The notes below the pieces were generated by a model, which worked only from the letters and a program-made list of their open reading frames with translations, was not told where the DNA came from and searched no databases. From positions 1 to 64,000 of the forward strand of contig JAFISE010000057.1 of assembly GCA_022560025.1 (NCBI GenBank): 64,000 bases of DNA, written 5' to 3'. The DNA comes from Stagonosporopsis chrysanthemi. Taxonomy: Eukaryota > Ascomycota > Dothideomycetes > Pleosporales > Didymellaceae. Within the stretch, counting starts at the first letter, position 1. Each line of letters begins with the position of its first letter. The position numbers and the translations under genes are program-made. This document shows, piece after piece, positions 40,162 to 51,227 of the stretch.

Positions 40162-41223
40162 GACTGAACAACAAAAAAGCTTAATGGTGCAAAGCTAGAC
40201 TTTGGTGTTCTCGACGACAATCCGTCGACTGACAGAAAAGTGAACGGAGCATTGCGCCAAGACCTGGCCCAAGCGCGACTGCCACAAAAGTTTCCGCGCC
40301 TCCAAACCTCCCATTTCCTCTCCATCCTTCCAGTTTAACTACTGTAAGCCACCTCACGCATCCGCTTCTCTCAACGCCAACTAACGTACCGCGCAGATGA
40401 TGAAAGCTTAGCGTGTTTAATTTGAGCAACCCTTCTCACCTGCCTTCGAACTCTCCCTTTACCGGGCTTAAGTGGTCCGCTGGTGGTTGTGGAGGGGTGC
40501 ATGAAACCCGCGTTCGGCACACCCTTCTTGTTACAAGAACGGACGCTGTACAGCATCTCTGATTCTCAAACTGGACGGTGTCTTTCCGCTTTTGCGCAAC
40601 GCTATCACGATCGATATCCAACGACGAGTCGGATGGGCCTTGTACATACTTACCGTATATCAATATATCAGGTTTTTCGAAGCGACCGGTGCATGGTGAT
40701 ATGGATCTGGAAAATGTGGCGGGGGCATTGCGCTTCGGCGCCGTCTTGAGCTGCGTGTGGGGTTTTTATCGCCCTGCACACTTATCATCGTTGTATACAT
40801 TTGAAGTTGCAAGGCTACCTACCTTCTGCTTCTTAACGGAACAGCGAAAGAACAACTTCTGAAACGCAGTGCCAATCATTCCTTGTCCGCTTCTATCGAG
40901 ACCTGGAACGTAAAGCATATGCTACAAACTCGTCCTTGTCCGTGGTGCTTGATGATGAGTGCTTTCTTTTAGCTCTCAGCCATGACCTGCGGGTTGAGAC
41001 TTAATAGCTGCACTTGTCCTTCAAGTAGTGATCTTCTCAAGAACTAGAAACAGACAAGATCCTCCTGAGTGTACGTCCTTACAGGAGAGCATAACATCGT
41101 TGATTGCAAGCCTTGGCAGGAAGCGGTGGTTAGATGCCCGTTTATTGTGTGACAGGACGCAACTGCATAGCTAAGATGGTATATGTATGAATGAAATAGC
41201 AAAGCTCATAATACAACGTTTAC
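40162..41223. other. intergenic
   Basis: A 1.06-kb stretch between the AspRS 5' side and the 3' end of the FAT1-type gene. No open frame here resembles a protein I know, and no RNA gene was recognised. Confidence 0.5.
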
Positions 41224-43329
41224 CTACAGCTTTACTCCACCAGTTTCAATCCTCTTTAGCTCACTTGCTGTGAAGGGGACATATGTGCCCTCGCTCAGCC
41301 AGTACAGCGCGTCGCCAGCTTGCTCTACTACCTGCGGATCAATCCCATCTTTCTGCAGCACGTGCTTTTGCTGCTTGTTTGTCCCTGTTGTCTGCAACTG
41401 CTTGGTAACTCTGATCCAGATCGGTCTGGCAAAAGTAGGGAGTTCCTTCATTACATGTGCTGCAAGTGCCTCCAGCACCTCTCCTTTGACTGCGATACTC
41501 TTCTCTGCGTTAGTGGACGTGGACAACGCCGATGAATTCAAGACAACGGCGGCGCAACCAGCGCGCCCATCGTGACCAGGGACCTGGACTCCATAAACAG
41601 CTGCTTCATCAATCGTGGCATGCCTCCCCACTGCGTCTGCGACTTCTGCTGTGCTGACATTCTCGGATTTCCAGCGGAAAGTGTCTCCAATACGGTCCAC
41701 GAACCACCACCTCCCTTCTCTATCCCAGCGAACGAGATCTCCCGAGCGGAAGTATGCATCCCCCAACTTCTTTACGTTTCTGACGATCTTCGAGCTTGTG
41801 GCATTGTCATTACCAAAGTACCCTTGGAATCGCAACTCAATGTTTGTGGGGTCGAGTTGATATAACAACTCTCCCGGCTCATTCCAGTCGCACACCTGGC
41901 AGAGCCCACTGGCTGTGTTACGTAGGAGTTGCGCTCCGTCAGCGTCGGGATCTGTACGCACAACGCACATGCCTCTGCCAAGAAGCAGTGTAGCAAGCGT
42001 TCCATTTCGTCCAATGGCACCGGAGGCGAAGGTATTGTCGCTACGATTCCAAATTCCTCCAGGTGCTTCTGTGGCGGCATAAAACTCGTAGATGGTTCTT
42101 ATGCCAAATCGTTCCTTGAACGGTTCCCAGACATCAGGGCGAAGGCCATTACCGAAGGCCGCGCGAACATGGTGCGAACGATCAAGATCAGAAGGAGGGG
42201 CCGACAGTAGGTAGCGGCAGGTCTCGCCAACGTAATGAATGACTGTAGCTTTGCTCGCCCTAACCTCGGGCCAGAAAGTCTTGTGGCTGAATTTTGAAGA
42301 CAGGCAAATGGTGCCACCGGCGCGTAGAACGGCACATACACCCAAGACCGAGGCGGAGGAGTGGTAGAGCGGCATCGAGGTGTATAGTATGTCATGCTTG
42401 ATGTTGAGCCAGCTGGAAACATACTTCGCACCACCGTTGCACTTGGCCCAGGCCATTACGGCAGGCTTTGGCAAGCCAGTAGTTCCGCTTGTATAGATGA
42501 GCATTGCCATACTGTTACGCTTTTGATTGGCGCGGGTGGAGTCAGGTTGCCGAATTGGCTGGAGCAGGAGGATTGAGTCCTGCAGCTGCTTGTCGAAGAA
42601 GACGATCTCCAATTTTCTCCTTTGTGGCGTTGCGGTGATACCCTGCTGTTGCACTTCTGCTAAAGCCTGGCTCTTGATGGAGCGTGGTATCTCACTCTGG
42701 TCCATCTCAAAGTCGTAGTGAGCTTCCCTGCTATCCACAATGGTCTCAGATACTGGCACGAAGCCATGTTCTGCCATGACAAAATCTGAGAAGCTGCCTT
42801 TACTCTCTTCGTCAACCAGCACTAGGCGTGCTGTCGATGTCTTAATGGTGTGTATGAGTGACTTGCCCGTTAGGTTGTAATTGATGAATGCGGGCTTTGC
42901 GCCAATGCTCCACAGCCCGAACCAAATCCATATGAACGTCTCTGAGTTCACAAAGTCCATAGCGACAATCTCGCCCGGTTGGACGCCCCTGCTTGTGAGC
43001 CATGTGCCGAACCGCAAGACTATGTCGTAGGCCTGCTTGTATGTCCATGCCTGTCCGTGGAAGATGATCCACGTGTGATCAGCCCGGGGGCCTTGAGAGA
43101 GAGCTTCGAGCTCGTAGAAGACGTTGAGCTGGTCACGGCGTTCGGCACGTATGATGCCAACAGTCGCTGGGATGAAGGAGGACAGCATCGGCCAGTCATA
43201 GCTGACACCGTGGCGGGCGTTGAGATATGCCAGACCTGCCGCAGCAGCAGGAATAGCAAGGGGGAGACCTGATCCATGTCAACTTTGCTGTTGATACTTG
43301 AACAAGTGAATATGACGCTTACCTGCCAT
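41224..43329 (-). CDS. FAT1: very-long-chain acyl-CoA synthetase / fatty acid transporter (FAT1-type)
   Basis: Activates long and very long fatty acids to CoA esters, coupled to uptake, at ER, peroxisome or plasma membrane. Exon 1 is only 7 nt (43329-43323, ATG GCA G). After a 54-nt intron (GTAAGC/GATCAG), exon 2 runs 43268-41224, giving 683 residues. The join creates the N-terminal hydrophobic segment MAGLPLAIPAAAAGLAYLNA, as usual in this family. The AMP-binding loop is YTSGTTGLPKPAVM, the substrate block is YEFYAATEAPGG, and the VLACS/FATP motif is FVDRIGDTFRWKSENVST. QTTGTNKQQKHVLQKDGIDP marks the C-terminal domain. No peroxisomal SKL-type end is present (it ends GGVKL). It is isolated, with gene-poor DNA on both sides. 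Confidence 0.93.
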
Positions 43330-44444
43330 TGCTGCAACGTGTGGAAACTGCGTATGTAAAAAGATTTCGGGGTATCACAGCATGAACAAGAACAGGATTA
43401 CGCAAGGAAGCAGAGCTCAGCGGCGAAGGAGATATAGTAGCGAAACAGGAGGGCCAGCCTGTGTGCTGATGTCGAGTTGAATGATAGGGAAGGGTAGTGA
43501 CACGCGCCTGACGTTGCTGCGCGCGAGCCGAGGCATGTCAGCATGGCCTCAGCATCAGCATCAGCATCTTCAGCCTGCACTTTTCCCCTTCCGCACTTCC
43601 TCTCATCATACGAATCTGGGCACAGGATAGCGGGTGCAGGTGGTGCGCGATGCGAGCGACGAAATGAAGACCTCACTATGGTGACAAGTGGGGGTCGATG
43701 GATGCTGCACCAACAGACCAACTTGTCGGTCAGACTGTAATCGTTACTCTCCTTTGGCATTGGTGACCCAGCCGCTGGCTGGGCAAGACTTACAGGGTTA
43801 GTCATGGAACCACGACCCGGTTCTGTGGCTGAGAAAGTGAACCGCAAACGGATCTCAGCATGAAAGAGTTGCCTGGCACTGCAAGCCCCCGGCTTTTCAG
43901 TCTCGATCCTCCGCGCGCCCCAACGTCGCTTGCTCGATGTTTTTTACTATTCCAGCCCCGGCGTAGGCGTTGTGGTACAGTGCATCTAAGTTGTCTATCC
44001 AACGGTATTGAAAGATCTCCAAAATCCGCGGATCCTGTAGCACAACGACGCTCAACTGCATGGCCGCCATGCAAGGCCTAGCGTTGAAACACGACAATGG
44101 TGACATCCGCGAGTTGATCGAACGCACGGTCGCGACTGGCTTCGTTAACTGAGCACAAAGAGAAACTCTGCCGCTTCACTGCAGAGGCGTAACTGCAAGG
44201 AGCTATTTGCATCAGGGATACACCAGGGTGTTCTATTGTGTGTCATTGTTCGCCTCCACAACAAAGAGATTGACGGGCCGGGCTGTTTGCTTCATCAGAA
44301 GAATGCTCGCATCTTCCATCTGTCTTTGCTGCATTGTGTTTGCTTCACTGGGTTGTTAGATTTATTTGCTAGATCTGCAGAACCTTACACATAAGCCCAC
44401 CTGCGCCCAACCACATCCAAGACCTGACGACGAACATAGCGACC
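43330..44444. other. divergent intergenic region
   Basis: 1.1 kb between the FAT1-type gene and the AT-hook gene. It contains a GCATCA repeat at about 43550-43567. No gene is supported; a 30-codon frame at 44059 is not convincing. Confidence 0.5.
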
Positions 44445-46175
44445 ATGTACCAGAATCATGCATTCATTCGGACCCCTGAGCTCAGTAATTCTGACTCGGA
44501 AGACTGCTGCTCGTCTAGCGATGAGATGCCGGACCGCGAGGAGACGAATCAGTTGCTGAGACAAGCCCACCACTACGTTATTACAGAAGGCGGCAAAGAC
44601 TCAGCCTCCCTCTATATGGAACGCATCCAGCGTATCAATCGGAGTCTTATACATGAGATTTCGAGACATGGTTACGACTGCGATTCAAAGTTGTATCGCC
44701 GCGTCAAACAAAAGGTCGACCATGTACTGCGTGAATTCGAGGATGCTGCAGACGCAGACTCTGGTATTCACGACTACCACGAGCTGCCCGGAAACTATAC
44801 CACGGCGGCGGGTGAGGCTTTCTATCGCACAGGCTCTAGCCCCGTGACTCCTAAAGGCCCGGTTAGCAGAGTTCACACAAGGCGCGGCGACGACGAAGAC
44901 GTGCGGAGAACTTACCTTTATGGAGGCTCTAACGGCCACCCAGAAATCTGGCACGCAAAGGCGCCAGCATCTCTCCTATTTCCAGAGACCATCCGCATGG
45001 CTGAGTGGGAAAGCTTGAGGATCAAATGGGACCTGGCAACTACAGGTGACATGGAACGCAAAGATCCTGTTACTTCCAACAGCGTGTCGTACAACGACCC
45101 TCGTCTTGAGCACTTCAACCACCTATCTCAATTTGAGTCAGGCTCACGCTTCAAGTTACCTGCAACCGACCCTGAGGTTGAAGCGCAGGTCAACGGCTTT
45201 TGCACTGTCGCTAAGCTTACTGCAGCTGTTGACACGTTTAGCAAGAACAATGACTGCAGAAAGTCGGACGGAGATTACGAGTATGCCCCGCGTGTCTTTC
45301 TCGAAACATTAGAAGTTAGCCAGCAAACCAGTCATACAGATCGTAAGTCACCTCCGTATGCATCTCTGACGTACGCGCTTACTGATATGATAACAGTCGT
45401 AGATAACATCCGCAAGGCTCTAAACACTACACCAACTAAGCCTCGGCAGGCCTCATCATCGGCTCCAATATCTGCATCCTCTTCTATCGCCGCAATCCAG
45501 GAAGACGATACCCCCTGCCTCGCTGTCTCTCCGCCTGTCAGTAAATTGCCGCAGGCACTTACCCAAACTGCCTCGCCGTCTCCACGCAAGTACGATACAA
45601 CCTCAGCAGTAGCTTGCCGGATCAAGGCCGCGACCGAAGCGTCCATTCAGACGTCTGCTCTTCCGCAGAGTCCGCCTCTGCTACTTAAGACATGTGAGCC
45701 ATTTCCCGCGAAGAGAGCTCGTGGCCGCCCGCGTAAGAACCCAGTTCCGGCCTCATCAAGCCCGAGCGTACCGATACACCAAACTACTATGGCGGGGAAG
45801 CGCAAGAGGCTCAGTGTGTGTGTTTTTGATGAGGGAACGCCGACAGACAATGTAGAGGATACGGTCCCTGGGAAGCGTGCGCGTACCATTAATGAGCTAC
45901 CCAGGCCCTACACACCCACCCCAGCCATGCACCCGGACTCTCTACCCACTCCCGATTTGACAACAGGTTCCACGTCGGCCAGCTCGGTGGCTTGGACACC
46001 GCCAGTTGCCAAGGCACAGACCGCAGGCAAGAAGCAAAGGAAGATCCGTACGAAGAATGACTTCGAGGAACGCGTAACGCTAGAGAAGAATGCGCAGATC
46101 ATGGCGCAGAGGAGTACCGCGCGTGCGCAAGGCCATGAAAGTGTGGAGAGTCGGAACACGCGAAGCAGTAAGTGA
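44445..46175 (+). CDS. AT-hook protein of unknown function
   Basis: An unrecognised 576-codon frame with one probable in-frame intron at 45343-45396 (54 nt; GTAAGT donor, TTACTGAT branch region, AACAG acceptor). Removing it gives 558 residues and replaces a hydrophobic 18-residue insert. The N terminus is acidic and Ser-rich (LSNSDSEDCCSSSDEMPDRE), then helical (LLRQAHHYVITEGG, RIQRINRSLIHEISRHGYDC). The C-terminal half is Ser/Pro/Thr-rich with a canonical AT-hook, KRARGRPRKNP (near codon 425), and several basic clusters (AGKRKRLS, PGKRARTI, GKKQRKIRTKNDFEERV). AT-hooks bind the minor groove of AT-rich DNA, so a nuclear chromatin or transcription role is likely. It is convergent with the LigD-type gene, 100 bp apart. 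Confidence 0.8.
   Translation: MYQNHAFIRTPELSNSDSEDCCSSSDEMPDREETNQLLRQAHHYVITEGGKDSASLYMERIQRINRSLIHEISRHGYDCDSKLYRRVKQKVDHVLREFEDAADADSGIHDYHELPGNYTTAAGEAFYRTGSSPVTPKGPVSRVHTRRGDDEDVRRTYLYGGSNGHPEIWHAKAPASLLFPETIRMAEWESLRIKWDLATTGDMERKDPVTSNSVSYNDPRLEHFNHLSQFESGSRFKLPATDPEVEAQVNGFCTVAKLTAAVDTFSKNNDCRKSDGDYEYAPRVFLETLEVSQQTSHTDRKSPPYASLTYALTDMITVVDNIRKALNTTPTKPRQASSSAPISASSSIAAIQEDDTPCLAVSPPVSKLPQALTQTASPSPRKYDTTSAVACRIKAATEASIQTSALPQSPPLLLKTCEPFPAKRARGRPRKNPVPASSSPSVPIHQTTMAGKRKRLSVCVFDEGTPTDNVEDTVPGKRARTINELPRPYTPTPAMHPDSLPTPDLTTGSTSASSVAWTPPVAKAQTAGKKQRKIRTKNDFEERVTLEKNAQIMAQRSTARAQGHESVESRNTRSSK
45343..45396 (+). other. probable in-frame intron of the AT-hook gene
   Basis: 54 nt with consensus GTAAGT and AACAG ends and an internal CTGAT. 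Its length is a multiple of three and it has no stop, so both spliced and retained forms are open. Confidence 0.65.
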
Positions 46176-46275
46176 CGTGGCATGTAATTAGATCTAGACT
46201 GCTATACAGCGTTCGCACGCTCGTGTCCTGTTTTGTAGCACTATAGATGTACACTATCAAATCATTGTCTCCAGT

Positions 46276-47517
46276 CTAGTCTTCAATACTCTTCCATCCC
46301 CCCCGGCCAACATACCCTCCACACCCTTCGTCGCTCTCGACATCTCGTGCCAGCCGGCCAGTGACTATGCTCCTCTCGTGCTCCCTTCCCCGTACCAAGA
46401 AGGGGCTGAATCCACCCAGCTCTCCGTTTGTAAGCAGCCGCCTCGACCATGTCCCATTCTGGCACTCGAGTCCGCTGCTCTTTCGATCGAGCAGCACAAA
46501 CCACCGGCGCTGATGCACGGAGCCGATGCTGTTTGTGGACCCAGGATATGCATTTTGTGAGCGCGTGAGGGTGTCTTCTTCAGAGTCAGTATCTAAGTCA
46601 TTAAGTTCTACTTTGTCTTCAGTAGCTGTGTTGGCTGTGGTGAGTTGCTGTGTATAAGCGGTTGCGGTAGGTGTGGCTTCTGATTCAGAAGCATGACCAG
46701 ATCGCTTTTCTTCTTTGATGGGTCTACTCCTTCTGCGTCGTGCAGCTGCCGGATATACGACGTCGTTATTTGGCGGCAGACGAAGAGTGATAGTATACTC
46801 CTTTGGAAGACGGGCTCCGTTCAGGCGCAGGCGGATGTGTCGGGACTTGAAAGCCGCAATGAGTTTCTCATTTTCTCTTCTACTGTCTTGCTGATCTTCG
46901 GGGTTTCCTTGATCTTCATCAGACTCGTCGTCAGTCATCTGTGGGCTGGGAATTTCCTTCCTATCCTTCTTGTTGTGAAGGATGTTGTACGTTCCAGTGT
47001 CCCAGATGAGTCGTGAGCCGGTTTTCATAGACGCGGACTCAATCAGGTTGTTCCATATATTGTGCACGCGTGTCTCGATAGCCATACGTCCTAGTTGCCT
47101 GGAGTTTGGATTACCGGGTCGCCCTTTTGGCAAAGCCCAGGATACAGAACTCGTGGCGGAAAATTGGAGACGGAGGTCATAATGCACGCCTGCTTTCGGG
47201 TGATTGTGCTGGTGGATGACAAAATGGTGGCCGTACTGGTGTTGATTGTTCTCGTAGAGACTAGCAAAATCCCTGATAGATGAACGCGTCACATCCAAGG
47301 TTGTGCTTCTGGACGCTTTTGCTAGGTGGTGTTTGAAGTATGTTAGGTCGTCCTCGATTTTGGCCTTTCCAGCTTCTACGGCTGCAAGTGTGGGGACATA
47401 TTTGGCATCGTAGTAAGGCTGAGTTCCCGGCGAAAGAGAGGAGGTCTTGGATAGTCTCATGCGCTTGAGCGCACGTGGCGGTGATATATCTCTAGACAGG
47501 CTCGACGGGAAGTCCAT
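46276..47517 (-). CDS. LigD-type 3'-phosphoesterase domain protein
   Basis: A free-standing homologue of the phosphoesterase (PE) domain of bacterial DNA ligase D, which trims 3' phosphates and ribonucleotides at DNA ends before joining. With the ATG at 47517 the product is 413 residues; the frame is open for 42 more codons upstream. The PE core is clear from about residue 95: HHFVIHQHNHPKAGVHYDLR has the His and HYDLR residues that bind metal and phosphate in LigD, followed by SWALPKGRPGNPNSRQLG and MAIETRVH. A variable acidic linker follows, then VHQRRWFVLLDRKSSGLECQ near the C terminus, where bacterial PE domains end. There is no ligase or polymerase domain. The role in end repair is inferred. 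It lies tail to tail with the AT-hook gene. Confidence 0.82.
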   Translation of the reverse strand: MDFPSSLSRDISPPRALKRMRLSKTSSLSPGTQPYYDAKYVPTLAAVEAGKAKIEDDLTYFKHHLAKASRSTTLDVTRSSIRDFASLYENNQHQYGHHFVIHQHNHPKAGVHYDLRLQFSATSSVSWALPKGRPGNPNSRQLGRMAIETRVHNIWNNLIESASMKTGSRLIWDTGTYNILHNKKDRKEIPSPQMTDDESDEDQGNPEDQQDSRRENEKLIAAFKSRHIRLRLNGARLPKEYTITLRLPPNNDVVYPAAARRRRSRPIKEEKRSGHASESEATPTATAYTQQLTTANTATEDKVELNDLDTDSEEDTLTRSQNAYPGSTNSIGSVHQRRWFVLLDRKSSGLECQNGTWSRRLLTNGELGGFSPFLVRGREHERSIVTGRLARDVESDEGCGGYVGRGGWKSIED

Positions 47518-48757
47518 GAGGTGGGTGGCAAATACAAGGTAAGACTTAGGCGCACAATCCAAATCGCTATGGTAGAATTTCGATGTTGTGCTTGTTTGCA
47601 AGTACAGTAGAGGCACGAAGCTTCTCAATGAGGTGAAAGTCAAGAGATCTGCAACTACGTGCTGGTGAAAGGGGAATGTGCGGGTGCGCTACTTTTGGCG
47701 CCAGTCAACTTGCACATCATACTGGCGCTCCAAGTTACCTGAATTACGAAAGCTGCATCAAGATGTAGGCGTCGTATATACGATCACTGGTGTGACTGTC
47801 AATGCTATGACCTATCAAAGGTATGGCTAAGAACAAGATAGCCTCTTGGTTTCCACGAGAGGCTGCCTGTGATTAATCTCCATGGTCTGATAAGTTCGAG
47901 GAGCATTACAGAGAATCCAAAGAATCTAACCGAGTACCATCAATGGAGCGTTGGCCCCACTCGCACTCGTCAACGTACGCAATCACAATCTTATGTACGG
48001 ATTGCGCGGCGCCTGATGTTATTTCCAGCGCGTTCAGCCTTACCTACGCCCCTCGCCTTCAGCTGCAGGAGCGTGGGGCATTTCGGGTCCCCAGCCCCCC
48101 AGACAGCCGAGTCTCAACGCCAGGCATATTTGGCGCAGACGACACACCGATAGACGACTGTCTTCTGAGACATCGCCACATGTATTGATATCGTTGCGCC
48201 ATCTTCTCCGCACATGAGCAAGCTTGCAAGTGGGTGTACGCTGCCAGATAGCGCGCACAAAGGGCAGCACAGTCTCGTCGAATATAACAGCGAGGATCTC
48301 GTTAGCACAGTTGTTCAATTCCCCACAGCAATTGAAGGCGTTTAAAAGGCGTCGCTAAATGACTGCTATGACCGCACCTCGACGTGAGCTGAGTCGGGGC
48401 GTGCGGCGCAGACATACACCAGACCGTGTTTGGCAAACGGGCGACCAAACACTCACTAGAGGCTTACCACGAGCAGAACAAGCTTCTCACGCAACACCAA
48501 AATTACAACAAACAGCTCAGCCGACATGCGGACAGCTTGCGGGTACACCGTGCCCAGGACCGTGACCTGTCCAGTGGAGGCTCTGTCAAGGCTGGACCTA
48601 TGAGCGCAATGGTAGTGCGTAGATGTCTTTGACGTGCTCCACTCATTAGGATATTTGTGCAAGTTGTATAATCCTTCCTGTTAGCATCCCAGACCGTGCC
48701 TTCATTTGACCTCAGATCAGATTGCTGTGCCTCTCGGCCATCACATCAGCAGTCATC
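47518..48757. other. divergent intergenic region
   Basis: 1.2 kb without a supported gene. A helical-looking frame near 48450-48600 (LEAYHEQNKLLTQHQNYNKQ) is preceded by a TTTAAAAG element and two ATGs at 48359 and 48368, but the frames do not join without forcing. It could be a relic or a short spliced gene. Confidence 0.4.
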
Positions 48758-49923
48758 ATGGCCCACTTCTCTCGCGGTTGCTTCTCTCTATCCCCTATTA
48801 TTGTTTTCTTCGCCTTTATTTCATCCTTTTATCACCGGGAACACATTTTTGCAAGCGCTCAACTTAATCTTACAATGGCCGGCGAGTTCGCATGTCCGTC
48901 AGGTGCTGAATGGTGCGTATCTTCTCAGTGACTTGGACTGATAATGGTCTGAGTTCAATGTTGACATCCACAGGTACGCTTGCCCGTCATCGCCTGGTTC
49001 TTCCAAGTTCGTAGGATGTTGCGCAGGAACAGCGGATCCATGCTCGACAGGATGTGCCCAAGGTAACATTCGACCGGCAGCCTTTCCCGCGGCGAACTAT
49101 GGGAAATACCCTGATGCGACTTGTGGCACCAACAGCGACTTCTTCACCTGCGCTTCAGGTGATAACACATTCTGGGGATGCTGTAAATCATTGCCCTGCT
49201 CCACGAATCCACCAGTATGCCCCGATGGCGACTTGGTGCCGGCCTTTTTGGATCAACCTGCGCAGATCAATTTCTATGCTTCTAACAACTCATTGCCTGA
49301 AATGACCCCTAGTGGCGACAATGATGGCGTACCAAAGGGTGCAATAATTGGTGGTGCGGTTGGCGGAGCAGTTGGAGTCATTATCATCGGCCTGATCATT
49401 TTTTTCCTCTTCCGCCGCAGGAGAAGGAATCGGCAGGCCGCACGTGGTGAGACCACGGAAGCAGCAAGCCCTATGATGAAAGGTGGAAAGGCCTTTGATC
49501 CTCACTCGCCCCACTTCACTGCCCAGTCACGTAAGTGCCCCTGACGAGGGTTGTAATAGGTTCCTCACTGACCTTCGAGAAGCGCCACCAACATACGCAT
49601 CCACCAATGGAGAATACTATCCAGGCATGACACCAGCCGATAAAGTCAACCGCTATACTCAAAGTCCTTATTCGCAGGGGCAATGGGCACACACTGCAGA
49701 TGGGCCCCAGGAGATGGAAGCAGACGTCGGCCCTTCCAACAGGTACTCTGAGCTCCCTGCTGATGCTTCGCGACCCAGTACACACCACAGATACTCCGAG
49801 CTCTCCACTGGTCCCAGCTGTCGAGTCACGCCTCACCACTCGCCAAAGCCGTCGCAGACAGAGAACACAGCTGAGTCTAAGCTTCAGGGACTGGGTGTGG
49901 TCAGCGAGGATTTGAGGGTATGA
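48758..49923 (+). CDS. single-pass membrane protein with Cys-rich ectodomain
   Basis: Probable plasma-membrane surface protein or cell-wall sensor. Exons: 48758-48912, 48974-49530, 49580-49923; introns of 61 and 49 nt; 351 residues. The ATG at 48758 gives a hydrophobic N terminus (SLSPIIVFFAFISSF) that could be a signal peptide. An ATG at 48875 (MAGEFACPSGAEW) is an alternative, since relatives often start so. The ectodomain has paired cysteines: FACPSGAEWYACPSS, FVGCCAGTADPCSTGC, YPDATCGTNSDFFTCASG, FWGCCKSLPC. A Gly-rich transmembrane helix follows (AIIGGAVGGAVGVIIIGLII) with the stop-transfer RRRRRNRQ. The cytosolic tail is Ser/Tyr-rich with a repeated RYSEL motif. The module is common in Dothideomycetes, and its ligand is unknown. 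Confidence 0.8.
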
Positions 49924-50360
49924 GTTGGGCTGAGAATTTGCTTTCGTTTTCGCTGTCTTGGATTGCTTAGCCATTGGCAGGCAGCTTCACTTCTTGTAAC
50001 TATGTTTGGCGACTCTGTATGAGCGTCTTATTCCTTCGTTCAGTTGGCGTAGTTTTACCATCATAATGCACTAAGATATGCTCCAAGGATCGCATTAACG
50101 GAGCAGGTTTACTAACGTGACATGTGTGGCAGTTTTTTTGAAGAGTATGAATGAGGAGGCGACGACTGGTTTCTGACGCAGCCTACAGACTACGCGGATC
50201 GCCAGAAACAGTCTTCCTCCATTCTATCTCGACTGGCTCCGCATGGAAACCAACCCATGTACCTTGAACAAGCACGCACGGTCCGAGAAGCACGGTTCGT
50301 CATGTAGGTTGTCAGTGCGGAAACTAGACTGTTGTACCATTGAGCAGTCATACCGTCCGC
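49924..50360. other. intergenic between convergent genes
   Basis: 3' flanks of the membrane-protein gene and the NIF3-like gene. Nothing is recognised. Confidence 0.6.
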
Positions 50361-51227
50361 CTACACTTCTAGTTTTTGAGGCAATGACACCTCCCTGACC
50401 TTAGGCTTTCGTATTGTAGGTTCCTCTTCTTCGTACACTTCTTCCACAGCCACGTTAGGAAACGCTGCCCTCAAGGCTGCTGCCAGGAAGCGGATACCCC
50501 ACTCTTCCGTCGTTCGATGACCAACGCAGGCAACCGTCAAGCCCAAAGCGGTTGCAGCCAGCATGCCACTCTCGCGGGGCTGACCCGTGAGGTATAATAC
50601 ATGCCGCCCTCGAGCCTCGAAGCTCGCTTCTGGTACCAGCGCGCGCTCCTGTGCCATATCTAGCACACGATGCACCTCCTCCTCGTTGAACGCGTTCATT
50701 ATGGCAACCACACGTATCTCGTCCGATTGACCTTCGTGTATCAACTCGGTCTGTCCGAATTCGGTTTGTATGCATTCGAGGATTGTGTGCCGCGGTAGTG
50801 AGACAGAGCCCACAATGCCTATCTTTCTTTCTGCGTCACCTTTGTAGCCTTTGACGCAAAACCAACTACCTTCAGCCATCCCCAGCCGCATTGCCAACGG
50901 TGGGTTCCATCCCACCGTAAGATTTTCGTCGAAAGATGTATGGCTCGAGAGCACAAGCGTCTCTCCGCGTACTGCGCGGCGGTCGAGCTGCCACGGCCGG
51001 TGAAGGAAGCATAAAGTGCGCGGGGCCTGGTAATTACCTGTATGCTCTATGAAGGTGTACACCCCTGGTGTTGGCGTTATGGATAGAACGATGCGATCGA
51101 TGAGTGCGACCTCGGCGTCATATCGGAGTCTTCGGGGCACGTGATACAGAAGGGGAACATCGTTGTCCTTGAAAGGTAAAAGTGAAGCCACGAAGCGGGT
51201 CACTGCTGCGTGTGTCGGCAACGGCAT
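50361..51227 (-). CDS. NIF3-like protein
   Basis: Member of the fungal NIF3-like (NGG1-interacting factor 3) group, a metal-binding family whose biochemical role is unsettled. It is a single exon. I start at the ATG at 51227 because the family consensus begins there (MPLPTHAAVTRFVASLLPFK), giving 288 residues; an in-frame ATG at 51329 would add 34. Conserved blocks are DNDVPLLYHVPRRLRYDAE, CFLHRPWQLDRR, SHTSFDENLTVGWNPPLAMR, GYKGDAERKIGIVGS, VVAIMNAFNEEEVHRVLDMA, VLYLTGQPRESGMLAA and CVGHRTTEEWGIRFLAAALR. The last carries the His/Glu pair expected at the metal site. The acidic end (EEVYEEEEPTIRK) is also usual. It is divergent from the alanyl-tRNA editing gene, 572 bp apart. Confidence 0.85.
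   Translation of the reverse strand: MPLPTHAAVTRFVASLLPFKDNDVPLLYHVPRRLRYDAEVALIDRIVLSITPTPGVYTFIEHTGNYQAPRTLCFLHRPWQLDRRAVRGETLVLSSHTSFDENLTVGWNPPLAMRLGMAEGSWFCVKGYKGDAERKIGIVGSVSLPRHTILECIQTEFGQTELIHEGQSDEIRVVAIMNAFNEEEVHRVLDMAQERALVPEASFEARGRHVLYLTGQPRESGMLAATALGLTVACVGHRTTEEWGIRFLAAALRAAFPNVAVEEVYEEEEPTIRKPKVREVSLPQKLEV

Noticed and set aside
48359..48640. possible short gene with helical frame LEAYHEQNKLL
   Set aside because: The upstream ATGs are in a different frame and the only available intron would need weak sites. It is kept as a comment in the intergenic entry.
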